64,000 nt of DNA, taken from contig NZ_FQVA01000001.1 of the NCBI RefSeq assembly GCF_900129095.1, positions 2,340,617 to 2,404,616 of the forward strand, given 5' to 3'. The position numbers and the translations under genes are program-made. Under the pieces are notes generated by a model. The model saw only the letters and a program-made list of their open reading frames with translations. It was not told the origin of the DNA and made no database searches. Positions 25,019 to 33,114 of this stretch are shown piece after piece. Origin of the DNA: Microbulbifer donghaiensis (GTDB lineage Bacteria > Pseudomonadota > Gammaproteobacteria > Pseudomonadales > Cellvibrionaceae). The number at the start of each line of letters is the position of its first letter. The stretch's first letter is position 1.

Positions 25019-26650
25019 TTACGAAATTTTCCGTTTGGTGTTTATTACATTGATCTTGTCGAAACGGGTGGTGGCGCAGCCGTGTGAAACGGCGCTCACC
25101 TGGCTCGGCTGGCCCTTGCCATCGAAGAAGGTACCGCCGAGGCGGTAGTCGCTCTCGTCACAGATGGCGCTACAGGAATTCCAGAACTCCTGGGTGTTCG
25201 ACTGGTAGGCGACGTCCTCCACCTGGCCGACGATCTCGCCGTTCTTGATCTCGTAGAACAGCTGCCCGCCGAACTGGAAGTTGTAACGCTGCTGGTCGAT
25301 GGAGTAGGAACCGCGGCCGAGAATGTAGATGCCTTTCTCGACGTCGCGGATCATGTCCTTGACCGAGTATTTTTCCTTGCCGGGCGCCAGTGACACGTTC
25401 GGCATCCGCTGGAACTGCACGCTGGACCAGCTGTCGGCGTAGGAGCAGCCGTGGGATTCCTTCTGGTCGATCATGTGTACCTGGTCGCGGGTGGCCTGGT
25501 AGTTCACCAGCACGCCGTCTTTGACCAGGTCCCAGCGCTTCGCTTTCACGCCCTCGTCGTCATAGCCGACGGCGCCGAGGGAGCCGGGCTGGGTGCGGTC
25601 GGCAAAGAAATTAACCTTGTCGCTGCCGTACTTGAACTTGCCGCTGCGCCACTTGTCCAGCGTTGCAAACGACGTGCCGGCAAAGTTGGCCTCGTAGCCG
25701 AGTACGCGGTCCAGTTCCAGCGGGTGGCCGACGGATTCGTGAATCGTGAGGCGCAGGTGCAGGGGTTCCAGTACCAGGTCGTATTTGCCCGGCTCGATCG
25801 ACTTGGCCGACAGCTTCGCCTTCGCCTGTTCGGCGGCGAGCTGCGCGTCCTCGACCATATCGTAGGAATCTTTGTACAGCGTGGTCTGGCCGTGGAGCTT
25901 GTCTTCCTCGCGGCCATCCAGGTACTCGTAGCCGAGGCCCACCGGGGTGCTCAGGCCATCGCGGGTCTTGAACGCGCCGCTCTTCTTGTCCACCGCGGTC
26001 ACCTGCATCGGTGCCCACAGGCGGTGCACGTCCTGATCGATATAGGAGCCGTCGCTGGAGGCGAAGTACTTCTGCTCGTTGACCAGGTACAGGGCGGAAT
26101 TGACAAAGCTGGCCCCGGCATTCAGCGCGCTGTTGTTCACTTCCATCAGGTAGTCGACCTTTTCGCTGATCGGCACCTGAATGGCGTTCTTCTGGATCGG
26201 CGTCTGCCAGGACACCTCGCCGACACCCTTCACCGGTGCCAGCTGTACCGGCTCGCTCTGGTATTTGGCATTGGCCCTGGCCACGGCGACGGCCTGGCGC
26301 GCGGCCCTGGCAATCCCGTCGGGGGTCAGGTCGTTGGTGGCGGCGAAGCCCCAGGTGCCGTTGGCGATCACGCGGATACCGGCGCCGAAGGATTCGGTGT
26401 TGACGATATTCTCGACGTTCTTTTCGCGGGTCAGCACGTACTGGTTCAGGTAGCGGCCGATGCGCACATCGGTGTAGCTGGCACCGGCCTTGCGGGCGGT
26501 GTTCAGGACCACGTCGGCGAGGACTTTTTTCTGGCCCACGTCCATACCGTTGCCGGCGAGCTGTGCCGCGGACACCGGCACGCCGTAGACGGGCAGCATG
26601 ATACCGCCGGCTCCGACACCGGCGAGCTTGAGGAATTTTCTTCTGTCCAT
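25019..26650 (-). CDS. TldD-family metalloprotease with Tat signal (copy 2)
   Basis: A 543-residue protein of the same length as the copy at 21885 and clearly a duplicate with conserved order of motifs. The N-terminus MDRRKFLKLAGVG is a twin-arginine signal with likely cleavage after VSA. HESVGH lies at 304-309, as in copy 1. Differences between the copies are scattered through the chain, with a few near the C-terminal metal region (SHGCATTRF here, SHGSSTTRF in copy 1). That may mean different substrates. It is the first gene of the minus-strand block, with a structured leader upstream at 26664-26701. Confidence 0.88.
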   Translation of the reverse strand: MDRRKFLKLAGVGAGGIMLPVYGVPVSAAQLAGNGMDVGQKKVLADVVLNTARKAGASYTDVRIGRYLNQYVLTREKNVENIVNTESFGAGIRVIANGTWGFAATNDLTPDGIARAARQAVAVARANAKYQSEPVQLAPVKGVGEVSWQTPIQKNAIQVPISEKVDYLMEVNNSALNAGASFVNSALYLVNEQKYFASSDGSYIDQDVHRLWAPMQVTAVDKKSGAFKTRDGLSTPVGLGYEYLDGREEDKLHGQTTLYKDSYDMVEDAQLAAEQAKAKLSAKSIEPGKYDLVLEPLHLRLTIHESVGHPLELDRVLGYEANFAGTSFATLDKWRSGKFKYGSDKVNFFADRTQPGSLGAVGYDDEGVKAKRWDLVKDGVLVNYQATRDQVHMIDQKESHGCSYADSWSSVQFQRMPNVSLAPGKEKYSVKDMIRDVEKGIYILGRGSYSIDQQRYNFQFGGQLFYEIKNGEIVGQVEDVAYQSNTQEFWNSCSAICDESDYRLGGTFFDGKGQPSQVSAVSHGCATTRFDKINVINTKRKIS

Positions 26651-26663
26651 TGTCCTCCCCGAG

Positions 26664-26701
26664 CTCCCGACCGCGAGGGTCGCCGAGGGCGTAGTCGGGA
26701 G
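26664..26701 (-). promoter_or_regulatory. Inverted repeat in tldD leader
   Basis: CTCCCGAC (26664-26671) is mirrored by GTCGGGAG (26694-26701) with 22 bases between, ending 13 bp from the tldD start. If transcribed it would form a hairpin covering the ribosome-binding region; it could also be an operator. Confidence 0.35.
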
Positions 26702-26892
26702 ATTGGTTATTGTTATTGTCCGCTGCGCGGGGGCAGCCCGTGGGCCTTACGCTAACACAGATCGGTCGGCGCAACCGCCAGCGGTCGAAAGGAACAGCTA
26801 ATCGCGCCGGCCGCGGTTTGTAAAGCGATGAGGCGTTGAGTTGAGGGCTGGTGGAGCCGAATGGTTGGCGCGGGCGCTGGCGGCGTATTCAA

Positions 26893-26910
26893 CATTGGCC
26901 CGGGCCAATG
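26893..26910. promoter_or_regulatory. Perfect 18-bp palindrome downstream of nadV
   Basis: CATTGGCCCGGGCCAATG is fully self-complementary. It lies 40 bp beyond the nadV stop and about 240 bp upstream of tldD. It could be a dimeric operator or part of a terminator, but has no T tract. Confidence 0.35.
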
Positions 26911-26928
26911 TGGTGCGTCGTGAAATGG

Positions 26929-26945
26929 CAGTATTGGAAATACTG
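26929..26945 (-). terminator. Possible weak terminator of nadV
   Basis: CAGTATT and AATACTG arms around a 3-base loop, immediately beyond the nadV stop. The tail on the minus strand is CCATTTCACG, with little T, so it may only mark the mRNA end. Confidence 0.3.
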
Positions 26946-26949
26946 GGTG

Positions 26950-28332
26950 CTACAGCGCCGCGCGCTCCCGCACTTCATCGAAGCTGGTTTGCGTCAGTAG
27001 CCGCCCGTCGCGGTAGACCGGCTGCAGCAGATTCTGCCGCTCGCCGAGTTCCTCGAGGCGGACCGTCTCCATGTCGCCCGTGGCATTGGTGATCAGCGCC
27101 AGGCGCCCGCGCATGGACTTTTTCTCCGGACCGGTCACCGGATCCTTGTAGATATCGTGCCAGTGGCCGTCGATGCGGATGGCGCTGGCTTTCATCGCGA
27201 AACTGAGGATATCCCGGTCCAGCTTCTGCAGCAGCGCGCCGCCCATGCCGAAGGTGACATTGTCGGCGCTCTGTTTGCGCTCCTTCATCGCCTGCAGGAT
27301 TTTCGGGATCGAGTGCCGCGAGATGCCGTCGCCCTGGATCACGCGGATAAAATCCGGCAGTAGCCGGTAGCCCTTGCGGTTGGTGGTATAGCCAAAGATG
27401 CGCATCAGCCGCTCCAGGCTCTCGGTGACTATCGAGACCGGTTCGCCGGAGTCCGGTCTGATCACCAGGGTGCCGCCGTTGTCGATGACGCGCTCCCTGA
27501 GCACGCCGCCCCAGATATTCTCGATCGCATTCCAGATGTCGTAGCTGTCGCTGACCACGGCCACCAGTTTGCCGGGGCCGGCGAACTGGTCGAGCATATT
27601 CGCATAGGCATCCGCCTCGCGCGCCTTGCCCCAGGCGGTCATGGTGCTGTGCTCGGCGGCGGGAATCGAATAGCCGGCCATATCGGCGCCGTAGAACTGT
27701 CGCGCGGCCACCAGGCCGGAAACCGTGTCGGTGCCCTGGAAATTCACCAGGTGCGCCATGCCGCCGAGCATCGCCGTCTCCAGGCTGCTGGCGCCGCGGC
27801 CGCCGAAGTCGTGCAGCTTGAACGGCAGATTGTCGAGCGAATCGGCGGTCTCCTCCAGGTAGCCGGCGATGATTTTCTTGATCTCGCGGCTCTGCGTCGC
27901 CACCGTCATCGGATACCAGGTGGCGCGCACCAGCGCCGTCTCGATATAGCTGGTCAGCCAGAAGCAGCTGGGGCAGGTGTTCACTATCTGCAGCATCACA
28001 TTGTGCAGCGGCACCACAGTGCCCTCCGGCACCGCGGCGATCTCCAGCGGCAGCTGGCCGCCGTGTTCCTGCAGTATGTGCTCCCAGCCGGCGCGGTGAA
28101 ACGGCAGCCCGTGCGCGTGCAGCATCGCCTCCGCCTCGTCGATATCCGCGGCGCTGATCGGCGTCTGCAGGTACTGCTTGATAAACGCCTGCAGGCCGAA
28201 AAAAACCGCCTCGACAAACTCGCCGCCGCGACATTCGATGTAACTGCTTACAAACTCCGAGCCCGGCGGATACTGCAGGTAGTGGCTCGCCTTGTAACTG
28301 TCGACGTTGAGAATCAGGTTGTGGATGGACAT
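26950..28332 (-). CDS. nadV: Nicotinamide phosphoribosyltransferase
   Basis: A 460-residue enzyme of the NAMPT/NadV type rather than the shorter nicotinate enzyme. Motifs match human NAMPT in order: DSYKASHYLQYPP at 11-23, TVATQSREIKK near 143, FQGTDTVSG with Asp202 (the residue that selects nicotinamide), and PAAEHSTMTAWG with the phospho-accepting His228. It converts nicotinamide and PRPP to NMN, a one-step NAD salvage route. Such genes often travel with phages or beside nadM/nadR-type genes, but none is visible here. It is divergent from the small regulator gene at 28506. Confidence 0.9.
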   Translation of the reverse strand: MSIHNLILNVDSYKASHYLQYPPGSEFVSSYIECRGGEFVEAVFFGLQAFIKQYLQTPISAADIDEAEAMLHAHGLPFHRAGWEHILQEHGGQLPLEIAAVPEGTVVPLHNVMLQIVNTCPSCFWLTSYIETALVRATWYPMTVATQSREIKKIIAGYLEETADSLDNLPFKLHDFGGRGASSLETAMLGGMAHLVNFQGTDTVSGLVAARQFYGADMAGYSIPAAEHSTMTAWGKAREADAYANMLDQFAGPGKLVAVVSDSYDIWNAIENIWGGVLRERVIDNGGTLVIRPDSGEPVSIVTESLERLMRIFGYTTNRKGYRLLPDFIRVIQGDGISRHSIPKILQAMKERKQSADNVTFGMGGALLQKLDRDILSFAMKASAIRIDGHWHDIYKDPVTGPEKKSMRGRLALITNATGDMETVRLEELGERQNLLQPVYRDGRLLTQTSFDEVRERAAL

Positions 28333-28449
28333 TCAATCGGGCGCTTGCCGGCTGTTGCAACTGCTCATCTAGAAAGCAAAGCACAAGCGCAAAAAGCTGC
28401 CTCCCTGGCGCGTCATTCATCGTTGGGAAAATATTTCGTCGGATAGGCG

Positions 28450-28486
28450 TTGACCGCCCGCATACGTGTGTGTACTTTTGTATACA
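28450..28486 (+). promoter_or_regulatory. Candidate promoter and operator of the PspA-flotillin operon
   Basis: TTGACC (28450-28455), a 17-base gap and TACTTT (28473-28478) form a reasonable sigma-70 promoter. A near-perfect inverted repeat, TGTGTAC-TTTT-GTATACA (28469-28486), overlaps the -10 box. That is a fitting place for autoregulation by the ribbon-helix-helix-like protein encoded just downstream. Confidence 0.45.
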
Positions 28487-28505
28487 TCGCAGAGAAGGGA
28501 ATATC

Positions 28506-28961
28506 ATGCTCAATAAAAGCCAATCCATATCGGCGCGCCTGTCGGCGGACGACTATGCCTACCTGATGTCCATCGACCGCAACGGCGCCGTTACCCAGAG
28601 CGAAAAAGTGCGCGAGCTGATCGCCATGGCCCGGGATTTCGTCGGCATGCACAGCTTTGCGCGCGCCTATATCGCCTCCGCCGAAGCCGTGCTGCCGATC
28701 AAGGCCCGCTGTGCGGAGGAAGACAATCGCAGCCTATTGGTGGAAGCGCTGCTGGAACTGCTCGCCGAAGGTGCCGCGGCGGTGCAGAGCTGTGCCGATG
28801 AGGATCCGATGGCGCCGCAACTGGAGCGGAAGTCGCTGCCCGCCGTCGAGGCCTTCCTGGAAAAAATTCTGTTACTCGCGCTGCAGGACGGCCCGCGCAG
28901 CGCCGATCCCGAATCTGCCGCAAGGATTAAAAAAACGCTCGATAGCCTGCTGAACAAATAG
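28506..28961 (+). CDS. Small protein with RHH-like N-terminus, first gene of PspA operon
   Basis: A 151-residue protein. The ATG at 28506, after an AGAGAAGGGA ribosome site, is preferred over an in-frame start 36 bases upstream. Residues 1-45 (SISARLSADDYAYLMSID) look like a ribbon-helix-helix DNA-binding region, with a short beta strand and two helices. The remainder is a helical bundle rich in Leu, Ala and Glu. I do not know a named family. It is followed 29 bp later by the PspA-like gene and may act as the operon's repressor or as a PspA partner. Confidence 0.6.
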   Translation: MLNKSQSISARLSADDYAYLMSIDRNGAVTQSEKVRELIAMARDFVGMHSFARAYIASAEAVLPIKARCAEEDNRSLLVEALLELLAEGAAAVQSCADEDPMAPQLERKSLPAVEAFLEKILLLALQDGPRSADPESAARIKKTLDSLLNK

Positions 28962-28990
28962 TTAAATGAAACAAACGGAAGGAGAAAACA

Positions 28991-29653
28991 ATGAAAGAAG
29001 GACTGGTAAAACGCATTTCCCGCTTGATATCCGCCTCCGCCAACGCGCTGGTGGACTCTGTGGAAAACGCCACCCCGCAACTGGTAATGGAACAGGCGAT
29101 CCGCGAGATCGACGATGCCATCGCCGAGGTGCGTGATCAGCTGGGCAAGGCCGAAGCGGCCAAATACCTCAGCAGCAAAACCCTCAACGATGAAAACAAT
29201 CGCCACAGCGCGCTGGCCGAGCAGATCGATATTGCGGTGAAAGAGAGTCGCGATGATCTGGCCGAGGCCGCGATCGCCAAGCAGATGGATATCGAGGCGC
29301 AACTGCCGGTACTGGAAAAAGCCATCGCCGATGCCGATGCGGAAATCAGTGAGCTGAACGCCTACATTGGGGCACTGCAGGGCAAGAAGCGCGACATGCG
29401 CGAACAGCTGCGCGATTTTGTCGTGGCCAGCGAGCACGCCGGCAACGGTGCCAGTGGCGAGCAGCGCGGCAGCAGCCGCAGTACCGCCGACAAGGTAGAT
29501 CAGGCCGAGGGCGCCTTCAGTCGCGTGCTGGAAAATGCCGGTGTGCCCACGACTCAATCCAGTGCCGACGCGAGCAAGCTGGCCGAACTCGAGGAGCTGG
29601 CGCGCAACAACCGCATCAAGGAGCGGCTGGCAAAAATTAAATCGGAGGCTTAA
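28991..29653 (+). CDS. PspA/IM30-family membrane-protection protein
   Basis: A 220-residue protein, long coiled coil over most of its length (about 25-150), with the conserved start IRSISRL-like VKRISRLISASANALVD that in PspA makes the membrane-contacting amphipathic helix. A low-complexity GASGEQRGSSRST linker follows, then a short C-terminal helix. PspA/IM30 proteins assemble on stressed inner membranes and act like ESCRT-III. The stop overlaps the YqiJ-like gene start, so all these products should be made in fixed ratio. No PspB/C or PspF gene is present, indicating a different control circuit. Confidence 0.85.
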   Translation: MKEGLVKRISRLISASANALVDSVENATPQLVMEQAIREIDDAIAEVRDQLGKAEAAKYLSSKTLNDENNRHSALAEQIDIAVKESRDDLAEAAIAKQMDIEAQLPVLEKAIADADAEISELNAYIGALQGKKRDMREQLRDFVVASEHAGNGASGEQRGSSRSTADKVDQAEGAFSRVLENAGVPTTQSSADASKLAELEELARNNRIKERLAKIKSEA

Positions 29654-30309
29654 TGGCTTTCCTGCTTCAAGACGGCAACCTGCTGTTTACCGGCGCGCTG
29701 GTATTGATGCTGATGATCGCGGTGCTGGAAGGGGTCATGATGCTGATCGGTGTCGGTATTTCCGATCTGCTCGACAATTTGCTGCCGGATGTCGACGTCG
29801 ACCTGGATGCGCCCGACACCGAGGCCGGCGGCGTGCTGACCAAGTTCCTCGGCTGGCTGCGCTTTGGTGAAGTGCCGGCACTGATTCTACTGGTCGCGTT
29901 TCTGGTCGCCTTCGGTACCACCGGCCTGTTGATCCAGATGTTCGTGGAGTCACTGGCCGGCTTCCTGTTGCCGTCCTGGTTGCTGGCGATTCCGGTATTG
30001 CTGCTGGCGCTGCCGCAGGTGCGCTTTGTCGGCAACCTGTTGCGGCGTTTCGCCGTTGGCGATGAAACCGAGGCGGTCGGGCGCAAATCCTTTATCGGCC
30101 GCGTGGCGACCATCACCATCGGCGAGGCCACTGCCGGCTCGCCGGCGGAAGCGCGCTTCAGCGACGAGTTCGGCACCACCCACTATGTGATGGTGGAGCC
30201 GGATGCAGATGACACTTTCAGTCAGGGAGAGCAGGTGTTGCTGGTGGAAGAGCGCGGAGCCAATTTCCGCGTGATTCGCCCGACCAACCAGCACCTGGTA
30301 AATAACTAA
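29653..30309 (+). CDS. yqiJ: YqiJ-like membrane protein with OB-fold domain
   Basis: A 218-residue protein. Three transmembrane helices are evident (about 10-35, 77-100 and 108-125). A soluble C-terminal OB-fold domain (about 140-218) begins near GRKSFIGRVATITIGEATAG and resembles the NfeD/YqiJ type. In E. coli yqiJ is found directly upstream of the flotillin gene yqiK, as here (14 bp). NfeD/YqiJ proteins are membrane partners of flotillin-like proteins. The gene overlaps the stop of the PspA gene by one base. No catalytic motif of a protease is present. Confidence 0.78.
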   Translation: MAFLLQDGNLLFTGALVLMLMIAVLEGVMMLIGVGISDLLDNLLPDVDVDLDAPDTEAGGVLTKFLGWLRFGEVPALILLVAFLVAFGTTGLLIQMFVESLAGFLLPSWLLAIPVLLLALPQVRFVGNLLRRFAVGDETEAVGRKSFIGRVATITIGEATAGSPAEARFSDEFGTTHYVMVEPDADDTFSQGEQVLLVEERGANFRVIRPTNQHLVNN

Positions 30310-30323
30310 AAGGAAAAACAAAC

Positions 30324-32024
30324 ATGAATATGCTCGATAATTTTTCCACGATTCTATTTATGGCCGGCGCGGTACTGGTGGGCCTGATCGTGATCGGTAC
30401 CATCTTCGCGCGTCTCTACACGCGCGCGTCCAAGGAGCGCTCTTTTGTGCGCACCGGTATGGGCGGACAGAAGGTGATCATGAACGGCGGCGCACTGGTG
30501 CTGCCGGTGCTGCACGAAATCATCCCGGTGAACATGAATACCCTGCGCCTCGCCGTGTCGCGCAAGGAGCACCAGGCGCTGATCACCAAGGACCGCATGC
30601 GCGTCGACGTGCTCGCCGAGTTCTACCTGCGCGTCAAGCCGGATACCGATGCCATCGCCAACGCGGCGCAGACCCTCGGCCTGCGCACCCTGGATCCGGA
30701 TGCATTGAAGGAGATGATCGAGGGCAAGTTCGTCGACGCCCTGCGCTCGGTAGCCGCGGAAATGGAAATGGCCGAGCTGCACGAACAGCGCAGCCAGTTT
30801 GTGCAGAAGGTACAGCAGGTGGTGTCCGAGGACCTGCTGAAAAATGGTCTGGAACTGGAGTCCGTTTCACTGACCGGCCTCGACCAGACGCACAAAGAAT
30901 TTTTCAACCAGGACAACGTCTTCGACGCCGAAGGTCTCGCCAGCATGACGCGCTCTATCGAGGCGCGTCGCAAGGAGGTGAACGACGTCGAACAGGAAAC
31001 CATGGTGCAGATCGAGACGAAGAATCTCGAAGCCGAGCGCCAGAAACTCGAAATCGAAAAGGAAAAGCGCTACGCGTATCTTGAACAGCAGCGCGAACTG
31101 GAAAACCGCGAGGCTGCGCAGAAAGCCGATATCGCCCGCGAGCAGGCCGCGCAGGAGCGCGCCGCGCGTCAGGCGGAGATCGAGGCCCAGCGCGAAGTGG
31201 ATCAGTCGCGCATCAGCGCCGAACAGGCCACGCGCCTGCTGGAAATCGAAAAGGAAAAACGCCTGCAGGAGCAGGAGATCGAGCGCGAGCGCATTCTCGA
31301 TGAGCAGCGTATCTCCAAGCAGAAGTCCGTCGAGATTGCCGAGCAGGAACGCGCGATCGCCGTCGCGGAAAAGTCCAAGGAGCAGTCCGTCGCCGACCAG
31401 CAGGCCAATGTTGCGCTGGCGGAAGCGGTGAAAGCCGAGGAGCAGGTGCGCACCGCCAAGGATGTGGAAGTCGCCGAGCGCGACAAGCGCATCGAAATCA
31501 TCGAGGCGCAGAAGGAAGCTGAGCGTCAGGCCACCGCGATCAAGGTCGCGGCCGAGGCGGAAAAGGCAGCCGCCGAAGACAAGGCCGAGGCGCTGCGCCT
31601 GCAGGCCGCCGCCGAGGCGGAAGCGGTGCGTATCAAGGTGGAAGCGGACCGCGAGAAATACGCGGTGGACGCCGAGGGTCAGCGCCTGATGAACGAGGCC
31701 TTCAACAGCCTTAACGAGGCGCAGATTGCACTGAAGAAAGTGCTCAGCCTGCACGAGAACCTGCCGCACATCATCCGCGAGAGCGTCAAGCCGCTGGAGA
31801 GTATCGAGGGCATGAAGATTATTTCCGTCGAGGGCCTGAACGGTATCGACGGCCGCGCCAGCGGCGGCATCCTCGACAGCGATGGAGACGTGAAGGGCCA
31901 GAGCCTGCCGGAGGCGCTGGTCGGCAGCGCACTGAAGCACCGCGCCATGGCGCCGCTGGTGGATTCCCTGCTGAAGGAGGCCGGCGTCGGCGACTTCACC
32001 AAGGTACCGGAAACCGAAGCCTGA
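30324..32024 (+). CDS. yqiK: Flotillin-like protein
   Basis: A 566-residue membrane-associated protein. One N-terminal transmembrane helix (about 8-30), an SPFH/band-7 domain (about 45-215) and a very long charged coiled coil rich in Glu, Ala, Lys and Arg (about 220-460) are visible, followed by a Gly-containing C-terminal tail. Bacterial flotillins organise membrane microdomains and bind NfeD-type partners. Here the partner is the YqiJ-like protein encoded just upstream, and PspA is in the same transcript. A clear terminator lies 8 bp after the stop. The length is usual for the YqiK branch. Confidence 0.88.
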   Translation: MNMLDNFSTILFMAGAVLVGLIVIGTIFARLYTRASKERSFVRTGMGGQKVIMNGGALVLPVLHEIIPVNMNTLRLAVSRKEHQALITKDRMRVDVLAEFYLRVKPDTDAIANAAQTLGLRTLDPDALKEMIEGKFVDALRSVAAEMEMAELHEQRSQFVQKVQQVVSEDLLKNGLELESVSLTGLDQTHKEFFNQDNVFDAEGLASMTRSIEARRKEVNDVEQETMVQIETKNLEAERQKLEIEKEKRYAYLEQQRELENREAAQKADIAREQAAQERAARQAEIEAQREVDQSRISAEQATRLLEIEKEKRLQEQEIERERILDEQRISKQKSVEIAEQERAIAVAEKSKEQSVADQQANVALAEAVKAEEQVRTAKDVEVAERDKRIEIIEAQKEAERQATAIKVAAEAEKAAAEDKAEALRLQAAAEAEAVRIKVEADREKYAVDAEGQRLMNEAFNSLNEAQIALKKVLSLHENLPHIIRESVKPLESIEGMKIISVEGLNGIDGRASGGILDSDGDVKGQSLPEALVGSALKHRAMAPLVDSLLKEAGVGDFTKVPETEA

Positions 32025-32031
32025 CCTTCCA

Positions 32032-32055
32032 AACCGCCCTACGGGGCGGTTTTTT
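32032..32055 (+). terminator. Terminator of the PspA-flotillin operon
   Basis: AACCGCCC (32032-32039) pairs with GGGCGGTT (32044-32051) around TACG, and the T run extends to 32055. The REP-like copy begins at the next base. Confidence 0.85.
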
Positions 32056-32089
32056 GTAGGATGGGCACGCTGCGCTTTGCCCATCCTAC
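32056..32089. repeat. REP-like palindrome, copy 2
   Basis: The same 34 bases as at 21738-21771, in the same orientation, placed directly after the flotillin terminator. Such units often lie next to terminators. Confidence 0.8.
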
Positions 32090-32143
32090 AGTTGCTTCCT
32101 GCAGCCGTGGCAGAGCCGGCGATCTTCGGCTTTTATTAAAGCC

Positions 32144-33112
32144 ATGGAATACAAGGACTACTACAACATACTCGGCCTCGAGCGCAGTGCGGATCAGGCC
32201 GAAATCAAGCGCGCCTACCGCAAGCTGGCGCGCAAATACCACCCGGATGTCAGCAAGGAGGAGCAGGCCGAGGAGCGCTTCAAGGAAGTGAGCGAGGCCT
32301 ACGAGGTGCTCAAGGACCCGGAGAAGCGCGCGGCCTACGACCAGGTCGGTACCGGCTATCACTCCGGGGAAGAATTCCGGCCACCGCCGGGCTGGGATGC
32401 GGGCTTCGAATTCCACGGCGGCGGCTACACCGAGGCGAATCCCGAGGCGTTCAGCGATTTCTTCGAGAGCCTGTTCGGCCGCGCCGGCGGCTTCGGCCAT
32501 GCCCAGGGTGGCGGCTTTGGCGGTGCGCAGCGGCGTCAGTTTCACGCCGAGGGCGAGAATACCTACGCCAGGATCGTCATCGACCTGGAAGACAGCTACC
32601 GCGGCGGCACCCGTCAGATCACCCTCAAGCACTCGGTCCTCGGTCCGGACGGCCGGCCGGAGATCAAGGAGCGCAAGCTCAATGTAAAGATTCCCAAGGG
32701 CATCACCGAGGGCCAGCAGATTCGCCTGGCCGGCCAGGGCGAGCCCGGCATCGGCGAGGGCAAGCCCGGCGATCTCTATCTGGAAATCTCCTTCAATCCG
32801 CACCGGCTGTATCACGCCGAGGGCAAGACGGTCTATCTCGACCTGCCGCTGACGCCGTGGGAGGCCGCCCTCGGCGCCAAGGTGCAGGCACCGACGCCGG
32901 ACGGCCCGGTCAACCTGACGATCCCCGCGAACAGCAAGGATGGCAGCAAGCTGCGCCTGAAGGGCCGCGGCATTCCGGCGAAGGAGCCCGGCGATCTGTA
33001 CGTGGTATTGAACGTGGTGGCGCCGCCGGCCAATACCGAGGCGGAAAAGGAGGCCTACCAGCAGTTCAGCCAGGCATTTGAATTCGATCCGCGCAGCGGA
33101 CTGGGAGCTTAG
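32144..33112 (+). CDS. cbpA: DnaJ-class co-chaperone CbpA
   Basis: A 322-residue J-domain protein. The J domain covers residues 1-70 with the essential HPD (KYHPDVSK) that stimulates DnaK. A Gly/Phe-rich linker follows (about 75-135: GGFGHAQGGGFGGAQ), then two beta-rich C-terminal substrate-binding domains. There is no zinc-finger cysteine cluster, which separates CbpA from DnaJ. CbpA is a stress co-chaperone that also binds curved DNA. The next gene, 2 bp downstream, is cbpM, the CbpA inhibitor, confirming the assignment. Confidence 0.92.
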   Translation: MEYKDYYNILGLERSADQAEIKRAYRKLARKYHPDVSKEEQAEERFKEVSEAYEVLKDPEKRAAYDQVGTGYHSGEEFRPPPGWDAGFEFHGGGYTEANPEAFSDFFESLFGRAGGFGHAQGGGFGGAQRRQFHAEGENTYARIVIDLEDSYRGGTRQITLKHSVLGPDGRPEIKERKLNVKIPKGITEGQQIRLAGQGEPGIGEGKPGDLYLEISFNPHRLYHAEGKTVYLDLPLTPWEAALGAKVQAPTPDGPVNLTIPANSKDGSKLRLKGRGIPAKEPGDLYVVLNVVAPPANTEAEKEAYQQFSQAFEFDPRSGLGA

Positions 33113-33114
33113 CA

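Larger units (their letters stand above)
26651..26949. other. Leader of the TldD block and spacer to nadV
   Basis: Both neighbours are on the minus strand, so this 299-bp stretch should hold the promoter of the TldD block and the end of the nadV transcript. It contains an inverted repeat at 26664-26701, a perfect palindrome at 26893-26910 and a small hairpin at 26929-26945. I see no supported gene. Confidence 0.5.

Noticed and set aside
32056..32089. tRNA or riboswitch reading of the 34-bp palindrome
   Set aside because: It is too short, lacks the cloverleaf, and has an identical copy elsewhere, which fits a REP-like repeat.
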